Notes: generated by a model not told the origin, from the letters alone. A stretch of DNA of 64,000 nt from Actinomadura madurae (GCF_900115095.1 NZ_FOVH01000007.1:1-64000); one strand, 5' to 3'; positions 33,756 through 43,978 are shown, counted from the stretch's first letter. Program-made: numbers and translations.

Positions 33756-35972
33756 CTACGCGCCGCAGCGGGCCTCGCGGCATGTCAGTAGGAAAGTACG
33801 GAAATCGGCCCGCTTCCCGTCAGCTGGCCTGCCGTGCCAGAGCACCCGCGGGCGGCCGTCCCGCCCCACGGTCACATCAAGGGTGCCTGGTAGGAAACCG
33901 GCCGAGAACGCACCGAGGTCGACGGTATCCCGAGCAGAACAGTCGGCCACTTTGCAGGCGATCAGGACGGCCCTCCTGCGGGACGTATCGAAGGTGGCGA
34001 TCAACGGCAGCCCGTCCGGTCCCAGAACCAGATCCGGCGCGTCGGAGGGGAGCCGGCCGGTGAGCGTGCGGGCGTCGACCGTGGCGCAGTCGGGAGTACG
34101 GCAACGCGCGAAACGCGCGCTTCCGGTTTTCGCGTCCCGGTAGACGAAGACCGGCCGGCCGTCCTGCGGGACCGCCATCTCGACGCCGCCCATCCAATAG
34201 AAGCGGTTCGGCCGCGATGTCTCTCCTTGACGCCATCGTGGCGAACTCGGGGCGACCGGGTGTCGCACGACCGTGTTCCGGCAGTCGGGGTCACTACAAC
34301 TGAGAAGGGTGACGGCGCCCGACCAGTAGTCCTGGTAGGCGACGACCGGACGGCCTCCCGCGCCGACGGCGACCACGACCTGTTCGTGGTCGGGGTAATC
34401 ATGTTCCGGGACCGCGACCTCCGTCAGAGTCCGGGACTCGGCACAGGCGAGGTCGGCACAGCGCAGCAGATGCAACGTCCCTTGCCGATCCCGCCGCTCC
34501 GTTTTGTCGAAAACCGCGACCAGCGCGCCCTGCTGAGAGGAGGTGATACCGACGGTCACGGCTTCGAAGTCTCCGCTCAACAGGACCGGAGCCTCATCCG
34601 GATCGATGCATCCCTGGGCCGTGCACCGCCTGAGCTTGAGCTGATCTCCCCTGCTCCCCTTATCCCACCGCTGGACGAAGACCCAGCTCCCGTCCGGTAG
34701 GACCGCATACGTCGGAACAACACCGACATCGCCGGGGAATGTGGACACGGACGTGCTCCGCGTGCAGTCCAGATCAGCACAGAGCCGAGCTCGGCCGCCG
34801 GACGTCGGCCACATCAGCGCGCCACCGCCTCCCAGCAAGGGACCGGGCAGGATCTGGTGGGAAACGGCATCGGAGCGAACGGGCTGCTCTTGAAGATCTG
34901 CAATCCCTTGCGGATTGACCTGCGGATACTTCTCAGAGAGAAATCCGGGTGCGACCAGCGCCGGAAGTGTCAGCGCCGCCAGGAGCAGTGTGCGCGCACG
35001 GCGCCGCGGCGGTACCGAGGCGCCCTCGGGGAACTGTGAGGTGACCAGTCTGAGAGGTATCGCGGACGGGACGACGCGCGATCCCCCACCCTTGAAAGCA
35101 GCAGAGGAAGGTTCGTCCGGCCACCACTGGTCCAGGGCGACCACCGTCAGAGCCGTCCCCTGCAGGATTGCGCCCACGGCACCACAGGTGATGGTCACGG
35201 TGATCTGGACCAAGTTGAGCTCGTCTCCACTGACCCGTGCAACGAGCCACGACGCACAGGCTCCGGGAAGCAGTGGCAGGGCGACCACGACCGCCATCAA
35301 GCGCACGAACATGCGCCCTCGCCTGCCCTCGACGATCTCCAGGGTCCGGGGGAACGCCTTGAACGGCCCCGTCCCTTCAAGGACCACGGTCGCGACGGTC
35401 AGCGGCAGCCTCCACAGAACCACCATGACCAGGCCCAGAACGATCAGGCCGGTCCACGAATGTCCCGTCTTGGCGGCGACAAAGCCGGCCAGCATGAGCG
35501 ACAGCGCTGCGATGACCACCAACACGGTGAAGAGCACCAGCAGGGAGCCGGACCGCCGCAACACCAGACTCGCCGCCCGCCCTGGACGAAGGGGGCGGCC
35601 CAGCAGCGAACCCGCCGTCACGGCCACGGCCATCGCTACCAAGGCCAGGTGAGCCGTTGCGAATACCAAGGCCGCCACGAAGGCCGCGACCATAAGGCCT
35701 CTCGTGGCCTCGTACGTCTCAAGCCGGCCATCGATGATCAGGAACCGGTCGTTTAGAACCAGCAGGGAGACCGTTCCGACCAGAATCACCAGAGCAACGT
35801 TGACCAGTACTGTCGGCACCAGCAGTGAGGCAAGGTTCGCCAGCAGGTGCCGCCTCAGCAACACCACCACGGCCTCAAATTGCGGCGCCCTGAGCTCGGG
35901 CGCTCTGTCCTCCGGACCGGTGTCGGCGCTCTCATCCGAGAGGTCGTACTCGAGACTCTCTTGTTTCTCCAT
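33756..35972 (-). CDS. Polytopic membrane protein with seven C-x4-C repeats
   Basis: 738 residues, family not recognised. Residues 1-50 are acidic and cytosolic. About 50-340 hold some six hydrophobic segments, with another near 350-370. From about 400 to the end is a hydrophilic, probably exported part in which seven blades each carry a C-x4-C pair: CADLDC, CTAQGC, CADLAC, CSDPDC, CRTPDC, CKVADC and CREARC, spaced roughly 45-60 residues. Blade text such as GRPVVAYQDYWSGAVTLL resembles a beta-propeller, each blade closed by a disulfide. Suggests a membrane-anchored surface sensor or binding protein. Monocistronic. Confidence 0.8.
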   Translation of the reverse strand: MEKQESLEYDLSDESADTGPEDRAPELRAPQFEAVVVLLRRHLLANLASLLVPTVLVNVALVILVGTVSLLVLNDRFLIIDGRLETYEATRGLMVAAFVAALVFATAHLALVAMAVAVTAGSLLGRPLRPGRAASLVLRRSGSLLVLFTVLVVIAALSLMLAGFVAAKTGHSWTGLIVLGLVMVVLWRLPLTVATVVLEGTGPFKAFPRTLEIVEGRRGRMFVRLMAVVVALPLLPGACASWLVARVSGDELNLVQITVTITCGAVGAILQGTALTVVALDQWWPDEPSSAAFKGGGSRVVPSAIPLRLVTSQFPEGASVPPRRRARTLLLAALTLPALVAPGFLSEKYPQVNPQGIADLQEQPVRSDAVSHQILPGPLLGGGGALMWPTSGGRARLCADLDCTRSTSVSTFPGDVGVVPTYAVLPDGSWVFVQRWDKGSRGDQLKLRRCTAQGCIDPDEAPVLLSGDFEAVTVGITSSQQGALVAVFDKTERRDRQGTLHLLRCADLACAESRTLTEVAVPEHDYPDHEQVVVAVGAGGRPVVAYQDYWSGAVTLLSCSDPDCRNTVVRHPVAPSSPRWRQGETSRPNRFYWMGGVEMAVPQDGRPVFVYRDAKTGSARFARCRTPDCATVDARTLTGRLPSDAPDLVLGPDGLPLIATFDTSRRRAVLIACKVADCSARDTVDLGAFSAGFLPGTLDVTVGRDGRPRVLWHGRPADGKRADFRTFLLTCREARCGA

Positions 35973-36918
35973 CGAGAACTACTGCCCGTCCACAGCCTCG
36001 GGGTCAAGACTCATCCTTGGCGAGGTCAGCATCCCGCAGCGTGCCTACCGGCGACCCCGTCATGATCAGACCGGGAGATCACTCCCCCGGTTCCATCGAC
36101 TCTCGCCCCGGTCCGGCCCTACCGGATGGAGATCTCCACCCGCATCGGGTCCGACCACATAATGGTGATCAGCTTCCACTCGATCACCTGCCGCCGGCCG
36201 TCCTGATCTGCGAGCAGGGCGTCAATGTGCTGGTATCGCACTTCGGGTCGAAGGCTGGTAGAGAGCCCGGACGCTCGCCCGCAGTTCCCTCACCGCCCGC
36301 GGCTCGGCGGACGCGAGCCCCCAGACCGCGCATCCCGTCCGCCTATGTGTCCGCGCGCACCAGGCAGAACCAGACGCCGAGGCGTCATGCAACAGGGTGT
36401 CGATTTAGGTATCGACCAGGGTGCTAACCGTGGTCAGGACCTTCCGGTTCTGAGCGTTCTTCAGCTTCGGGTCCGGCCCTGGCCGCGGCCCGAGTTCCTC
36501 AGCGGGCGGTTCGAGAGCCCGGGGCGACCGACCCGATGCCCACGATGATGCGGCACTTTATTGGAATCCGCTTCTAAATGTTCGCGGACCCTTGGCCCGT
36601 TCCGGCCACCGCACCTGGAGGAGGCGGAACGAGGAATGCCGCTAATGGATCTTCGAAAATCCCCTCTTTATTACTCTGAACGAAGAACGTCCTCAAGTTC
36701 GGCTATGTCCGGAGTGTCACCGCAATAGGACGCTGACCTGGGAAGATCCCCAGGCCAGGACGGCGGATACAGGTAGTGACCGTCCAGAAGTGGCCGTGGA
36801 TCAAATGCATCCCAGGCACACGTGGAAAACCCGGAGATGCGGCCGCCAATGGCAATTCGAATGGTGTTCTGCTGCTAGGTTTCCGCACAGGGGGAACTGT
36901 TTCCTGGGGAGTAGCAAA
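35973..36918. other. Long intergenic region with a possible protein remnant
   Basis: About 945 bp. On the minus strand a frame ending at 36121 reads EVRYQHIDALLADQDGRR then VIEWKLITIMW, which looks protein-like but has no clear start above about 36370. The rest shows no domain. The segment 36600-36918 should hold the promoter of the exopolysaccharide operon; no operator recognised. Confidence 0.35.
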
Positions 36919-37551
36919 ATGCCCGACAAGCAAGAAATGATCGATTCGAGGGACCGTTCCGCTTCGCCGGTCTTCGTGGATGTGACGGGGCGCCGCCGCA
37001 GGCGCCTGCGCCGGCTCGGCTATGCGGCCGCGGCCGTGTGCGGGGGTTACTCGATCATGATCGGCATCAGCCTGATGGGCGGACCGGTCAGCCCGCAGAC
37101 GCTGCTGCCGAAAATGGTCGGGGGCGGCGAGACCAAGGTCACGCCGAGCTCGAAGCACCGGCCGCCGCCCGACGACGGCCCCGGGGCGCTTCCGCCGCCC
37201 CGGCCCTCCTGGCCCGCCCGGACGCCCGGAGCTCCGCCGACGGCGCCCCGGGCGTCCGGGAGCACGCCCTCCGGGGCCGTGCCGTCCCCGTCGAAACCCG
37301 ATGGGCGGCGCACCGGGCCGCAGGCCCCGACCAGCTCGCCGGCCACACCGCCGAGCCGGTCGGGCGGCACTCCGCCGGCGACGCCGCCGACGGACTCGCC
37401 GAGCCCGCCCGCGAGTCCTCCGGAGACCGGCGACCCGGCCGGCGTGGACGAGCGGCGCGACACCGTCGAGGCCGAACCGCAGGCGGCGGCCGCCACGCCC
37501 TCCGTCGCCGGAAGCGACCCGACCGCGCCCGCGGCCGGAGCCCAGGGGTGA
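36919..37551 (+). CDS. Single-pass membrane protein with Pro/Ser-rich tail
   Basis: 210 residues, ATG 36919 with GGGGAG upstream. Cytosolic head with a basic run (GRRRRRLRRLG), one hydrophobic segment around residues 35-60, then a low-complexity Pro/Ser/Thr/Gly tail of some 140 residues, probably spanning the cell wall. Its stop overlaps the start of the deacetylase/GT2 gene. Such small partners commonly precede bifunctional synthases in actinomycetes. Function unknown; likely an accessory of the polysaccharide machine. Confidence 0.78.
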   Translation: MPDKQEMIDSRDRSASPVFVDVTGRRRRRLRRLGYAAAAVCGGYSIMIGISLMGGPVSPQTLLPKMVGGGETKVTPSSKHRPPPDDGPGALPPPRPSWPARTPGAPPTAPRASGSTPSGAVPSPSKPDGRRTGPQAPTSSPATPPSRSGGTPPATPPTDSPSPPASPPETGDPAGVDERRDTVEAEPQAAAATPSVAGSDPTAPAAGAQG

Positions 37552-39662
37552 AGGCGGCCGTCCTCACGCCCCTGCGTCCACGATGGCTGCTGACGGTCAT
37601 GGCGTCCCTGGCCTTCGCCTGCGTGCTGTTCGCCCACGGCCTGGTGAACGCGGAATTCGGCGCGGACGGGAACGCGGCCCCGCCCGGCAACTCGGCGACG
37701 GTCCCGCAGAACGTCCGGGCGGGCGGGCCCATCATCGGCGCCGGCGCGAAGCGATGGCAGTTCCGCGTACCGGACCGGACGGTCATCCTCACCTTCGACG
37801 ACGGTCCCGACCCGGAGTGGACGCCGAAGATCCTCGATGTACTCGACCGGCACAAGGTGCACGCCTCGTTCTTCGTCGTCGGCTCCAAGGTGACCGAGCA
37901 CGCCGGCATCGTCGAGCGCATGCACAGGTCGGGCCACGAGATCGGACTGCACACGTTCACGCATTCCGACCTCTCCACGGTGCCCGGCTGGCGGTTCGGC
38001 ATGGAGCTGTCGCAGAGCCAGCTCGCGCTCGCCGGAGCGACGGGCGTGACCAGCGCGCTCGCGCGGCCGCCCTACTCCTCCACGGCGGACGCGGTCGACG
38101 ACAACCAGTGGAGGGTGCTGCGGGGCCTCAGCGACGACGGTTACACCACGGTCCTCACCACGCTGGACTCCAAGGACTGGCAGCGTCCCCCGGTGAGCCG
38201 GATCGTCGCCAACTCCACCCCGGCCGGCCACCGCGGCGAGGTCATCCTGATGCACGACGCGGGCGGCGACCGGTCCCGCACCGTCGCCGCGCTGGAACGG
38301 CTGATCCCGCGGCTGCGCGCGCAGGGCTACCGCTTCGCGACCACCGCGGAGGTCATCGGCGAGTCGCAGGCGAACCCGCCCGCCGCGCGCGGCCAGCACT
38401 GGCGCGGCGTCCTCCTGGTCGGCATCGTCGGGGTCGCGGGCGCCGTCGTCTCCGTCCTGGCCCTGATCCTGCTGATGGTGGGGGCGCTGATGGTCGTGCG
38501 GCTGCTGCTCATGGTGGTGGTGGCCCGCCGGCACGCACGCATCCGGCGCCCGGGGCGATGGTCCTGGGGGCCGCCCGTGACCGAACCCGTGTCCGTGGTC
38601 GTCCCCGCCTACAACGAGAAGGAGTGCATCGCCGACACGATCCGGTCCCTGGTCCGCGGCACCCATCCGGTCGAGGTGATCGTCGTGGACGACGGCTCCA
38701 CGGACGGCACCGCCGACGTCGCCGAGTCGCTCGCCCTGCCGGGCGTGCGGGTGATCCGGAAACCGAACGGCGGCAAGCCCTCCGCCCTCAACGCCGGGAT
38801 CGCCGCGGCCCGCTGCGACCTGGTCGTGATGATGGACGGCGACACCGTGTTCACCCGCGACACCGTGCGCCGGCTCGTCCAGCCGTTCGCCGACCGGCGG
38901 GTCGGCGCGGTGGCCGGCAACGCCAAGATCGCCAACAGGAACTCGATGCTCGGCCGGTGGCAGCACATCGAGTACGTCATCGGTACGAACATCGACCGCC
39001 GCGTGTACGACCTGCTGCGCTGCATGCCGACCGTTCCGGGCGCGGTCGGGGCGTTCCGCCGGTCGGCCCTGCGCAGGGTCGGCGGGGTCAGCGACGCCAC
39101 CCTCGCCGAGGACACCGACCTGACCATCGAGCTCATCCGCGCCGGATGGCGGGTGGTGTGCGAGCCGTCCGCGGTCGCCTATACCGAGGCGCCCTCCACG
39201 ATCGGCCAGCTGTGGCGGCAGCGGTACCGCTGGTCGTACGGGACGATGCAGGCGATGTGGAAGCATCGGCGCGCGGTGTTCGAACGCGGTTCGTCCGGGC
39301 GGTTCGGGCGCTGGGGCCTGGCGCATCTCGCCCTGTTCCAGGTGACGCTGCCGCTGCTCGCGCCGCTCGTGGACGTCCTGCTCGTCTACGGCATCCTGTT
39401 CCTCGACCCGGTCAAGACGATCGCCGCCTGGTGTGCCGTCCTCGGCGTCCAGCTGGCGGGCGCTTCCTACGCCTTCCGCCTGGACCGCGAGAAGGCGCGC
39501 GTACTGTGGGCGCTGCCCGTCCAGCAGATCGTCTACCGGCAGCTCATGTACGCGGTCCTCATCCAGTCGATCATCACAGCGGCCGGCGGCATCCGGCTCG
39601 GCTGGCACAAGCTGCAGCGCACCGGCGGCCTGGACGCCCTCGTCAGCCAGAACCGTTCGTGA
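37548..39662 (+). CDS. Bifunctional polysaccharide deacetylase / GT2 synthase (MatB-like)
   Basis: 704 residues, GTG start overlapping the previous stop. After an N-terminal membrane anchor comes an extracellular NodB domain: TFDDGPDPEWT, HTFTHSDLS (metal histidines), RPPYSS and LMHDAGG. Two hydrophobic segments lead to a cytosolic processive GT2 domain: VVVPAYNEKE, VVDDGSTDG, MMDGDTVF, EDTDLTIEL and RQRYRW, followed by C-terminal membrane helices. The motifs D, DxD, ED and QxxRW are complete, as in chitin, cellulose or poly-GlcNAc synthases. The layout matches streptomycete MatB, which makes a PNAG-like glycan for mycelial aggregation. Expected product: a partly deacetylated beta-linked hexosamine polymer. 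Confidence 0.92.
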   Translation: MKAAVLTPLRPRWLLTVMASLAFACVLFAHGLVNAEFGADGNAAPPGNSATVPQNVRAGGPIIGAGAKRWQFRVPDRTVILTFDDGPDPEWTPKILDVLDRHKVHASFFVVGSKVTEHAGIVERMHRSGHEIGLHTFTHSDLSTVPGWRFGMELSQSQLALAGATGVTSALARPPYSSTADAVDDNQWRVLRGLSDDGYTTVLTTLDSKDWQRPPVSRIVANSTPAGHRGEVILMHDAGGDRSRTVAALERLIPRLRAQGYRFATTAEVIGESQANPPAARGQHWRGVLLVGIVGVAGAVVSVLALILLMVGALMVVRLLLMVVVARRHARIRRPGRWSWGPPVTEPVSVVVPAYNEKECIADTIRSLVRGTHPVEVIVVDDGSTDGTADVAESLALPGVRVIRKPNGGKPSALNAGIAAARCDLVVMMDGDTVFTRDTVRRLVQPFADRRVGAVAGNAKIANRNSMLGRWQHIEYVIGTNIDRRVYDLLRCMPTVPGAVGAFRRSALRRVGGVSDATLAEDTDLTIELIRAGWRVVCEPSAVAYTEAPSTIGQLWRQRYRWSYGTMQAMWKHRRAVFERGSSGRFGRWGLAHLALFQVTLPLLAPLVDVLLVYGILFLDPVKTIAAWCAVLGVQLAGASYAFRLDREKARVLWALPVQQIVYRQLMYAVLIQSIITAAGGIRLGWHKLQRTGGLDALVSQNRS

Positions 39663-41626
39663 CGCCTCCGATGGGGAACCGCAGCAGGTCCGTTCCGCTC
39701 ATCCTGGGCGGCGCCGCCCTGCTCGCCGTACCGTGTTGCCACACCTCGGGCGGCGCGGGCCCGCCGGGCCCGCGCCCGCCGTACTCGGCCTCGCCGGCCC
39801 CGCCCGGGCCGGCGGGGCCGGACCGGGGCGCCCGAATACGCCTCGACCAGGTCGGCTACCTTCCGGACGACTCCAAGCGGGCATATCTGATGACGGCGCC
39901 GACCGGGCGGATCCGCTTCAAGGTCGAGAACGCCAGGGGTCGGACCGTCCTCACCGGGACCCCCGGACGACGCACCGGCTCGTGGAACGCGGCCTTCCCG
40001 TCCGTGCGCGTCCTGGATCTCACCCGGCTGACGGATCGGGGCACCTACCGCGTGGCGGTCAGCGGCCCCGGCGTGCGGGCGCACTCCCCCTGGTTCCGGG
40101 TCGGCCCGGCCGCGGAGGTGCTCGGGCCGCTGCTGCCCCGGCTGCTGCGGTTCTTCCAGGCCCAGCGGGACGGCCCCGACGTCGTTCCGTCGGTGCTCGG
40201 CCGCCGGCCGTCCCATCTGGCGGACCGCGCGGCCACCGTGTACCGGCCGCCGCGCCATCGCAACGGTGAACTGGTGGGCGGGCTCGTCCCGGTGCCCGGC
40301 GCCGCGACCGTCGATGTGTCCGGCGGCTGGGCGGACGCGGGCGATTTCCTGAAGTTCACCACCACCGCGTCCTACTCCACCGCCGTCCTCTACTACGCCT
40401 ACCGCGCGGTGCCGTCCGAGCCGGCGCTGGCGGCCGAGGCCGACCACGGCCTGAAGTGGCTGGACAAGATGTGGGACGAGCGGACCGGCACCCTGTACGC
40501 GCAGGTCGGCATCGGCATCGGCGGTACCGGGTACCTCGCCGACCACGATGTCTGGCGGCTGCCGGAAAGCGACGACATGCGGCGGGTCGGACGCGGCGAC
40601 CCCGGATACCTGCTGCGGTACCGCCCCGTCTTCCGCGCGGCCGCCCCGGGCGCGCGGATCAGCCCGAACCTCGCCGGCCGCGTCGCCGCCGCGTTCGCGC
40701 TCGCGGCGCAGATCCGCGCCCGGGACGATCCCGGGGCCGCCCGCCGCGCACTGGAACGGGCGGCGAGCATCTATGCCCGCGCGGACACCGCTCCCGGCGG
40801 GGGCCTCGTCACCACCTTCCCGCACGAGTTCTACCCAGAGACGTCCTGGGCAGACGACCTGGAATTCGGGGCGGTGGAACTGGCACGGGCGGCACGGGCC
40901 CTCGGGGATCGCCGGGCCGACGGCTGGCTCCGCCAGGCGGCGCACTGGGCCGCCACCGTCCTCGGATCGGTCGAGCAAGGGCCTTTGGGCATCAGCGATG
41001 TCAGCGTGCTGGCCCACACCGACTTAATCGAAGCCCTCGACCAGAGCGCCTCGAACCTCGGCATCGGCCGGGACGAACTGGTGGCGGCCCTGAAGCAACG
41101 GCTCGACGCCGCCACCGCGAAGGCCACCCGCGATCCGTTCGGGGCGGCCGCGGATCCAACCGTCTCCGACTCGGCCGCGACCAGCTTCGGCCTGGCCAGC
41201 ACCGCCCTGCTCTACCGCCGGGTGAGCGGCGACACATCCTACGACGCGATCGGCACCGGGCAGCGCGGCTGGGCCCTCGGCGCGAACGCGTGGGGATCGT
41301 CGTTCGTCATCGGCGCCGGGACCAGCTATCCGCGCTGCCCCCAGCACCAGGTCGCCAACCTGACCGAGGGCGCCGTCCTCGAAGGAGCCGTCGTCAACGG
41401 CCCCAACGCCGCCGCGGCCTTCCGGAACACGGACGTACTCGACGACATGCGGCCCTGCGCGGTCCCCGGTTTCGCCCAGTACGACGGACGCGGCAGCCGG
41501 TACATCGACCAGATCGGCGCCTGGCAGAGCATCGAACCAGCGGACGACTACACCGCCGCAGCGATCCTCACAACAGCCCTAGCAACCACCCTCGCCCCAC
41601 CGACCAGACGCCCCAGACGCAGGTGA
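39659..41626 (+). CDS. Secreted glycoside hydrolase family 9 (endoglucanase-like)
   Basis: 655 residues; GTG 39659 (GTGA overlap), with ATG 39671 as alternative. Signal peptide-like SVPLILGGAALLAVPCC, a Pro-rich linker, an N-terminal Ig-like CelD_N domain (LDQVGYLPDDSKRAYL), then the GH9 barrel. The catalytic aspartates are present in GGWADAGDF, and a possible acid glutamate lies in SIEPADDYTAA near the end. Cytosine after VPC does not give a canonical lipobox. Co-transcription with the synthase suggests that it trims or releases the exopolysaccharide, although GH9 classically cuts beta-1,4-glucan. Confidence 0.9.
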   Translation: MTPPMGNRSRSVPLILGGAALLAVPCCHTSGGAGPPGPRPPYSASPAPPGPAGPDRGARIRLDQVGYLPDDSKRAYLMTAPTGRIRFKVENARGRTVLTGTPGRRTGSWNAAFPSVRVLDLTRLTDRGTYRVAVSGPGVRAHSPWFRVGPAAEVLGPLLPRLLRFFQAQRDGPDVVPSVLGRRPSHLADRAATVYRPPRHRNGELVGGLVPVPGAATVDVSGGWADAGDFLKFTTTASYSTAVLYYAYRAVPSEPALAAEADHGLKWLDKMWDERTGTLYAQVGIGIGGTGYLADHDVWRLPESDDMRRVGRGDPGYLLRYRPVFRAAAPGARISPNLAGRVAAAFALAAQIRARDDPGAARRALERAASIYARADTAPGGGLVTTFPHEFYPETSWADDLEFGAVELARAARALGDRRADGWLRQAAHWAATVLGSVEQGPLGISDVSVLAHTDLIEALDQSASNLGIGRDELVAALKQRLDAATAKATRDPFGAAADPTVSDSAATSFGLASTALLYRRVSGDTSYDAIGTGQRGWALGANAWGSSFVIGAGTSYPRCPQHQVANLTEGAVLEGAVVNGPNAAAAFRNTDVLDDMRPCAVPGFAQYDGRGSRYIDQIGAWQSIEPADDYTAAAILTTALATTLAPPTRRPRRR

Positions 41627-42140
41627 AACGGGAGCTGACCAATTGACCTGAGACGCTGTGCTCCGGTAAACGGTCCAGGTCCCCGCCGTCACCCCATGCC
41701 CCCCGCCAAAGCAGCAGCCCAACAATGGGGCCACCCCATATATTGCCCACCAGGACCAGCGCCGCCGCCTCCATGGCCTCGCCCGCCACGGCAGCAACAC
41801 GGCGTTCCCGCCCTCGGCATCATCGCGAAAGCCGGGGTACAGCACGAACTTCACCGAACCTGGCGAACTCCACTTCAGAACGCCGTCTTCGATGAGGAAT
41901 GCGCGGCCGGACTGGTCTGAGCAGCCGGGGCCGGAGGCCGATGGGCAGCAGCACGGCGGCCGTTCCGGAAGGCCGGCCTGGGCGGCGGCGCCGGAGCCGG
42001 ACGATGGATCTCTGACGCCGAGGCCGCCGAAACCACTTTCACCCGTTCACCTCCGTGAAGACTCCAGGTGCCGTGGCCCATACCAGGACGCGACCTCGTT
42101 CACTAGCGTGGTCATCGCAGCTGGGCATTCGGAGGTCGAA
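41627..42140. other. Intergenic region with possible relic
   Basis: About 510 bp. On the minus strand near 41930-41780 a frame reads AFLIEDGVLKWSSPGSVKF and YPGFRDDAEGGNAVLL, which looks like part of a protein, but it lacks a supported start and runs into a different frame. Otherwise nothing recognised. Confidence 0.3.
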
Positions 42141-43151
42141 GTGCTGCGTGTTCATTTCACGGATCGGGATCTTGCGCGAGTTCACGTGGCCACGACGTTG
42201 GACCCCTTGTGGGAAACGTTGCTCGGGCTGCATCAACTGAGCGCGCCAGGTCCTGGTCTACCGGTCTTCACGCCCTGGCGGCGCCGTGCCCGGGAGGCGT
42301 TGGGGGAACAGGGCGTGCTCGGTGCAGCGCAGATGCTGTCCGCTCTCGCCCCGGCACGAGCGAGTTACTGGCCGGACCTCCTCACCCCCTCCGAGTCGGC
42401 CGACGGGCTTGAAGCAGGCCTGGAGGCCCTGCGGTCGACGCCGCAGCGAAGGATGAAACATGAACTGGCTCGAGCCGCGCAGAGGCGCCGACTGCCCACC
42501 TGGTGCGAGCAGTTGGCCACTGACAAGCAGCGACTGGAGGACGTCGCGGAGGCGTTCCGGGTGGTGTATCGCACGATCATCGCGCCCGGCTGGGCCGAGC
42601 CGGCGATGACCACCGAGACCGATCGAGCCATACGTACCCGCGCACTGCGCGACAGGGGCGTCCACGGGCTGCTCCACTCCTTCCGGCCGATGATGGACTG
42701 GCGACCACCCGTCCTGCATGTGCGCTATCCGATGCCCCTGGAAATCCACCTGAACGGCCGGGGTCTGCGCCTGATCCCTTCGCATTTCTGCTGGCGCATC
42801 CCCGTGTCGTTGGCAGACCCGGAGTTGCCACCGACCTTGGTCTACCCGGTCGAACACCCGACGTCATGGGCCCCCGCCGTCACCCGAGCCCGCACTCCGG
42901 AGGCTCTTGCCGCGCTACTCGGCCGCACGCGTGCCCGTGTGCTGGCTGCGCTGGAGACCACGGCGACAACCGGCGAACTGGCCCGGCGGCTGGGCATCTC
43001 GCCGGCGTCGGCCAGCGAGCACATCGGAGTACTCAGGGACGCCGACCTGGCGCACAGCCAGCGGGTCGGCGGGTACGTGGTCCATACGCTCACACCACTT
43101 GGCACCGCGCTGCTGCTGGGCGAAATTCCGCCGGCTCCCCAGTGGGACTGA
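42141..43151 (+). CDS. ArsR-like winged-helix transcriptional regulator
   Basis: 336 residues from GTG 42141, chosen for GGAGG six bases upstream; the open frame extends further back but that part is low-complexity. The N-terminal two-thirds (FTDRDLARVHVATTLDPLWE onward) matches the long actinobacterial ArsR-like type with a DUF5937-like region. The C-terminal HTH reads TGELARRLGISPASASEHI, then VGGYVVHTLTPLG. No adjacent target is obvious; probably controls itself. Confidence 0.82.
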   Translation: MLRVHFTDRDLARVHVATTLDPLWETLLGLHQLSAPGPGLPVFTPWRRRAREALGEQGVLGAAQMLSALAPARASYWPDLLTPSESADGLEAGLEALRSTPQRRMKHELARAAQRRRLPTWCEQLATDKQRLEDVAEAFRVVYRTIIAPGWAEPAMTTETDRAIRTRALRDRGVHGLLHSFRPMMDWRPPVLHVRYPMPLEIHLNGRGLRLIPSHFCWRIPVSLADPELPPTLVYPVEHPTSWAPAVTRARTPEALAALLGRTRARVLAALETTATTGELARRLGISPASASEHIGVLRDADLAHSQRVGGYVVHTLTPLGTALLLGEIPPAPQWD

Positions 43152-43375
43152 CGATTTCGGTCTGGACCGAAATCGCTCGCGGCCGTGCTACCTCATAAGC
43201 AGACTGAGGCCACATCTCACCGGGCAACGGCGGAATCAGGGGCTTGTGCAGCACGCCGACCTTGAGAGTTCCTGGCCGGCCCGGCGATGGGTCACGGAAC
43301 GAACTCACCATCCGCCGGGCCGCCCGCTGAAACAGGGCTTGGACGGCCCGTGCCGGACACGCACGAGGAGACGCG

Positions 43376-43978
43376 ATGCGACGAGGGCGGGGCTGGGATG
43401 GCTTGTTCGATTTGGCCGGGCGCAATCTGGCTGTCGTCGGGGTGGCGTTCGCAGTCTTCTTCTTCCTCCTCCCCGGCGCGAACAGACCATTGGGGTGGGG
43501 GGCCGCCTATGCGTTCGGGGCATCCACCGCTGTCGAAATCCACAGCTCCTGCGAGATCGAGACCCTCGTCAGAGGCGGGAGCGTGGGCAGGAGCACCGGC
43601 AAGTGTGATGGTGCGACCTGGACGGTCGACGGGCGGACGCGCAGTGGCACGCTGTACGCGAGCTCAGATGAAATCGACCGTACTTCGGCTGGAGACCCGA
43701 AGTTCGTCGGTGAGGCGAAAGCATTTGGCAGCCGGGTGTACGGCCGCCCGGGAACCAGTGTGATCGTCCTCGATCTGACCCTGGTCACCGCCGCCGGGAC
43801 CGGCGTACTCGTCCTGTTCGGATGTGTTGTGGCCGCCGCACTGTCTTTCCGGCGCCCGCGCGAAGCGGACACGTCGGAGACGGCTGATTCTACGATCCCC
43901 GGACGCGTCTTCATCGCCGAGCTCGTGCTCATTGCATTGGCCGCCGGCGCCTTCGCAATCTTCGCCGGTTGGCTTTAG
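43376..43978 (+). CDS. Small membrane protein of unknown function
   Basis: 200 residues; GAGGAG lies upstream of ATG 43376. Hydrophobic segments at about 17-34, 128-150 and 180-198, with a hydrophilic loop between the first two holding two cysteines about 20 residues apart (SSCEIE, GKCDG). Family not recognised. Loop probably extracytoplasmic and may be disulfide-bonded. Confidence 0.65.
   Translation: MRRGRGWDGLFDLAGRNLAVVGVAFAVFFFLLPGANRPLGWGAAYAFGASTAVEIHSSCEIETLVRGGSVGRSTGKCDGATWTVDGRTRSGTLYASSDEIDRTSAGDPKFVGEAKAFGSRVYGRPGTSVIVLDLTLVTAAGTGVLVLFGCVVAAALSFRRPREADTSETADSTIPGRVFIAELVLIALAAGAFAIFAGWL

Noticed and set aside
33309..33791. Open frames on both strands suggesting a gene or transposase piece
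   Set aside because: Neither translation matched a family I recognise, and no inverted repeats or start signals were found.
39659..41626. Lipoprotein call for the GH9 enzyme
   Set aside because: The cysteine after AVP lacks the small residue required at -1 of a lipobox; ordinary secretion is more likely.
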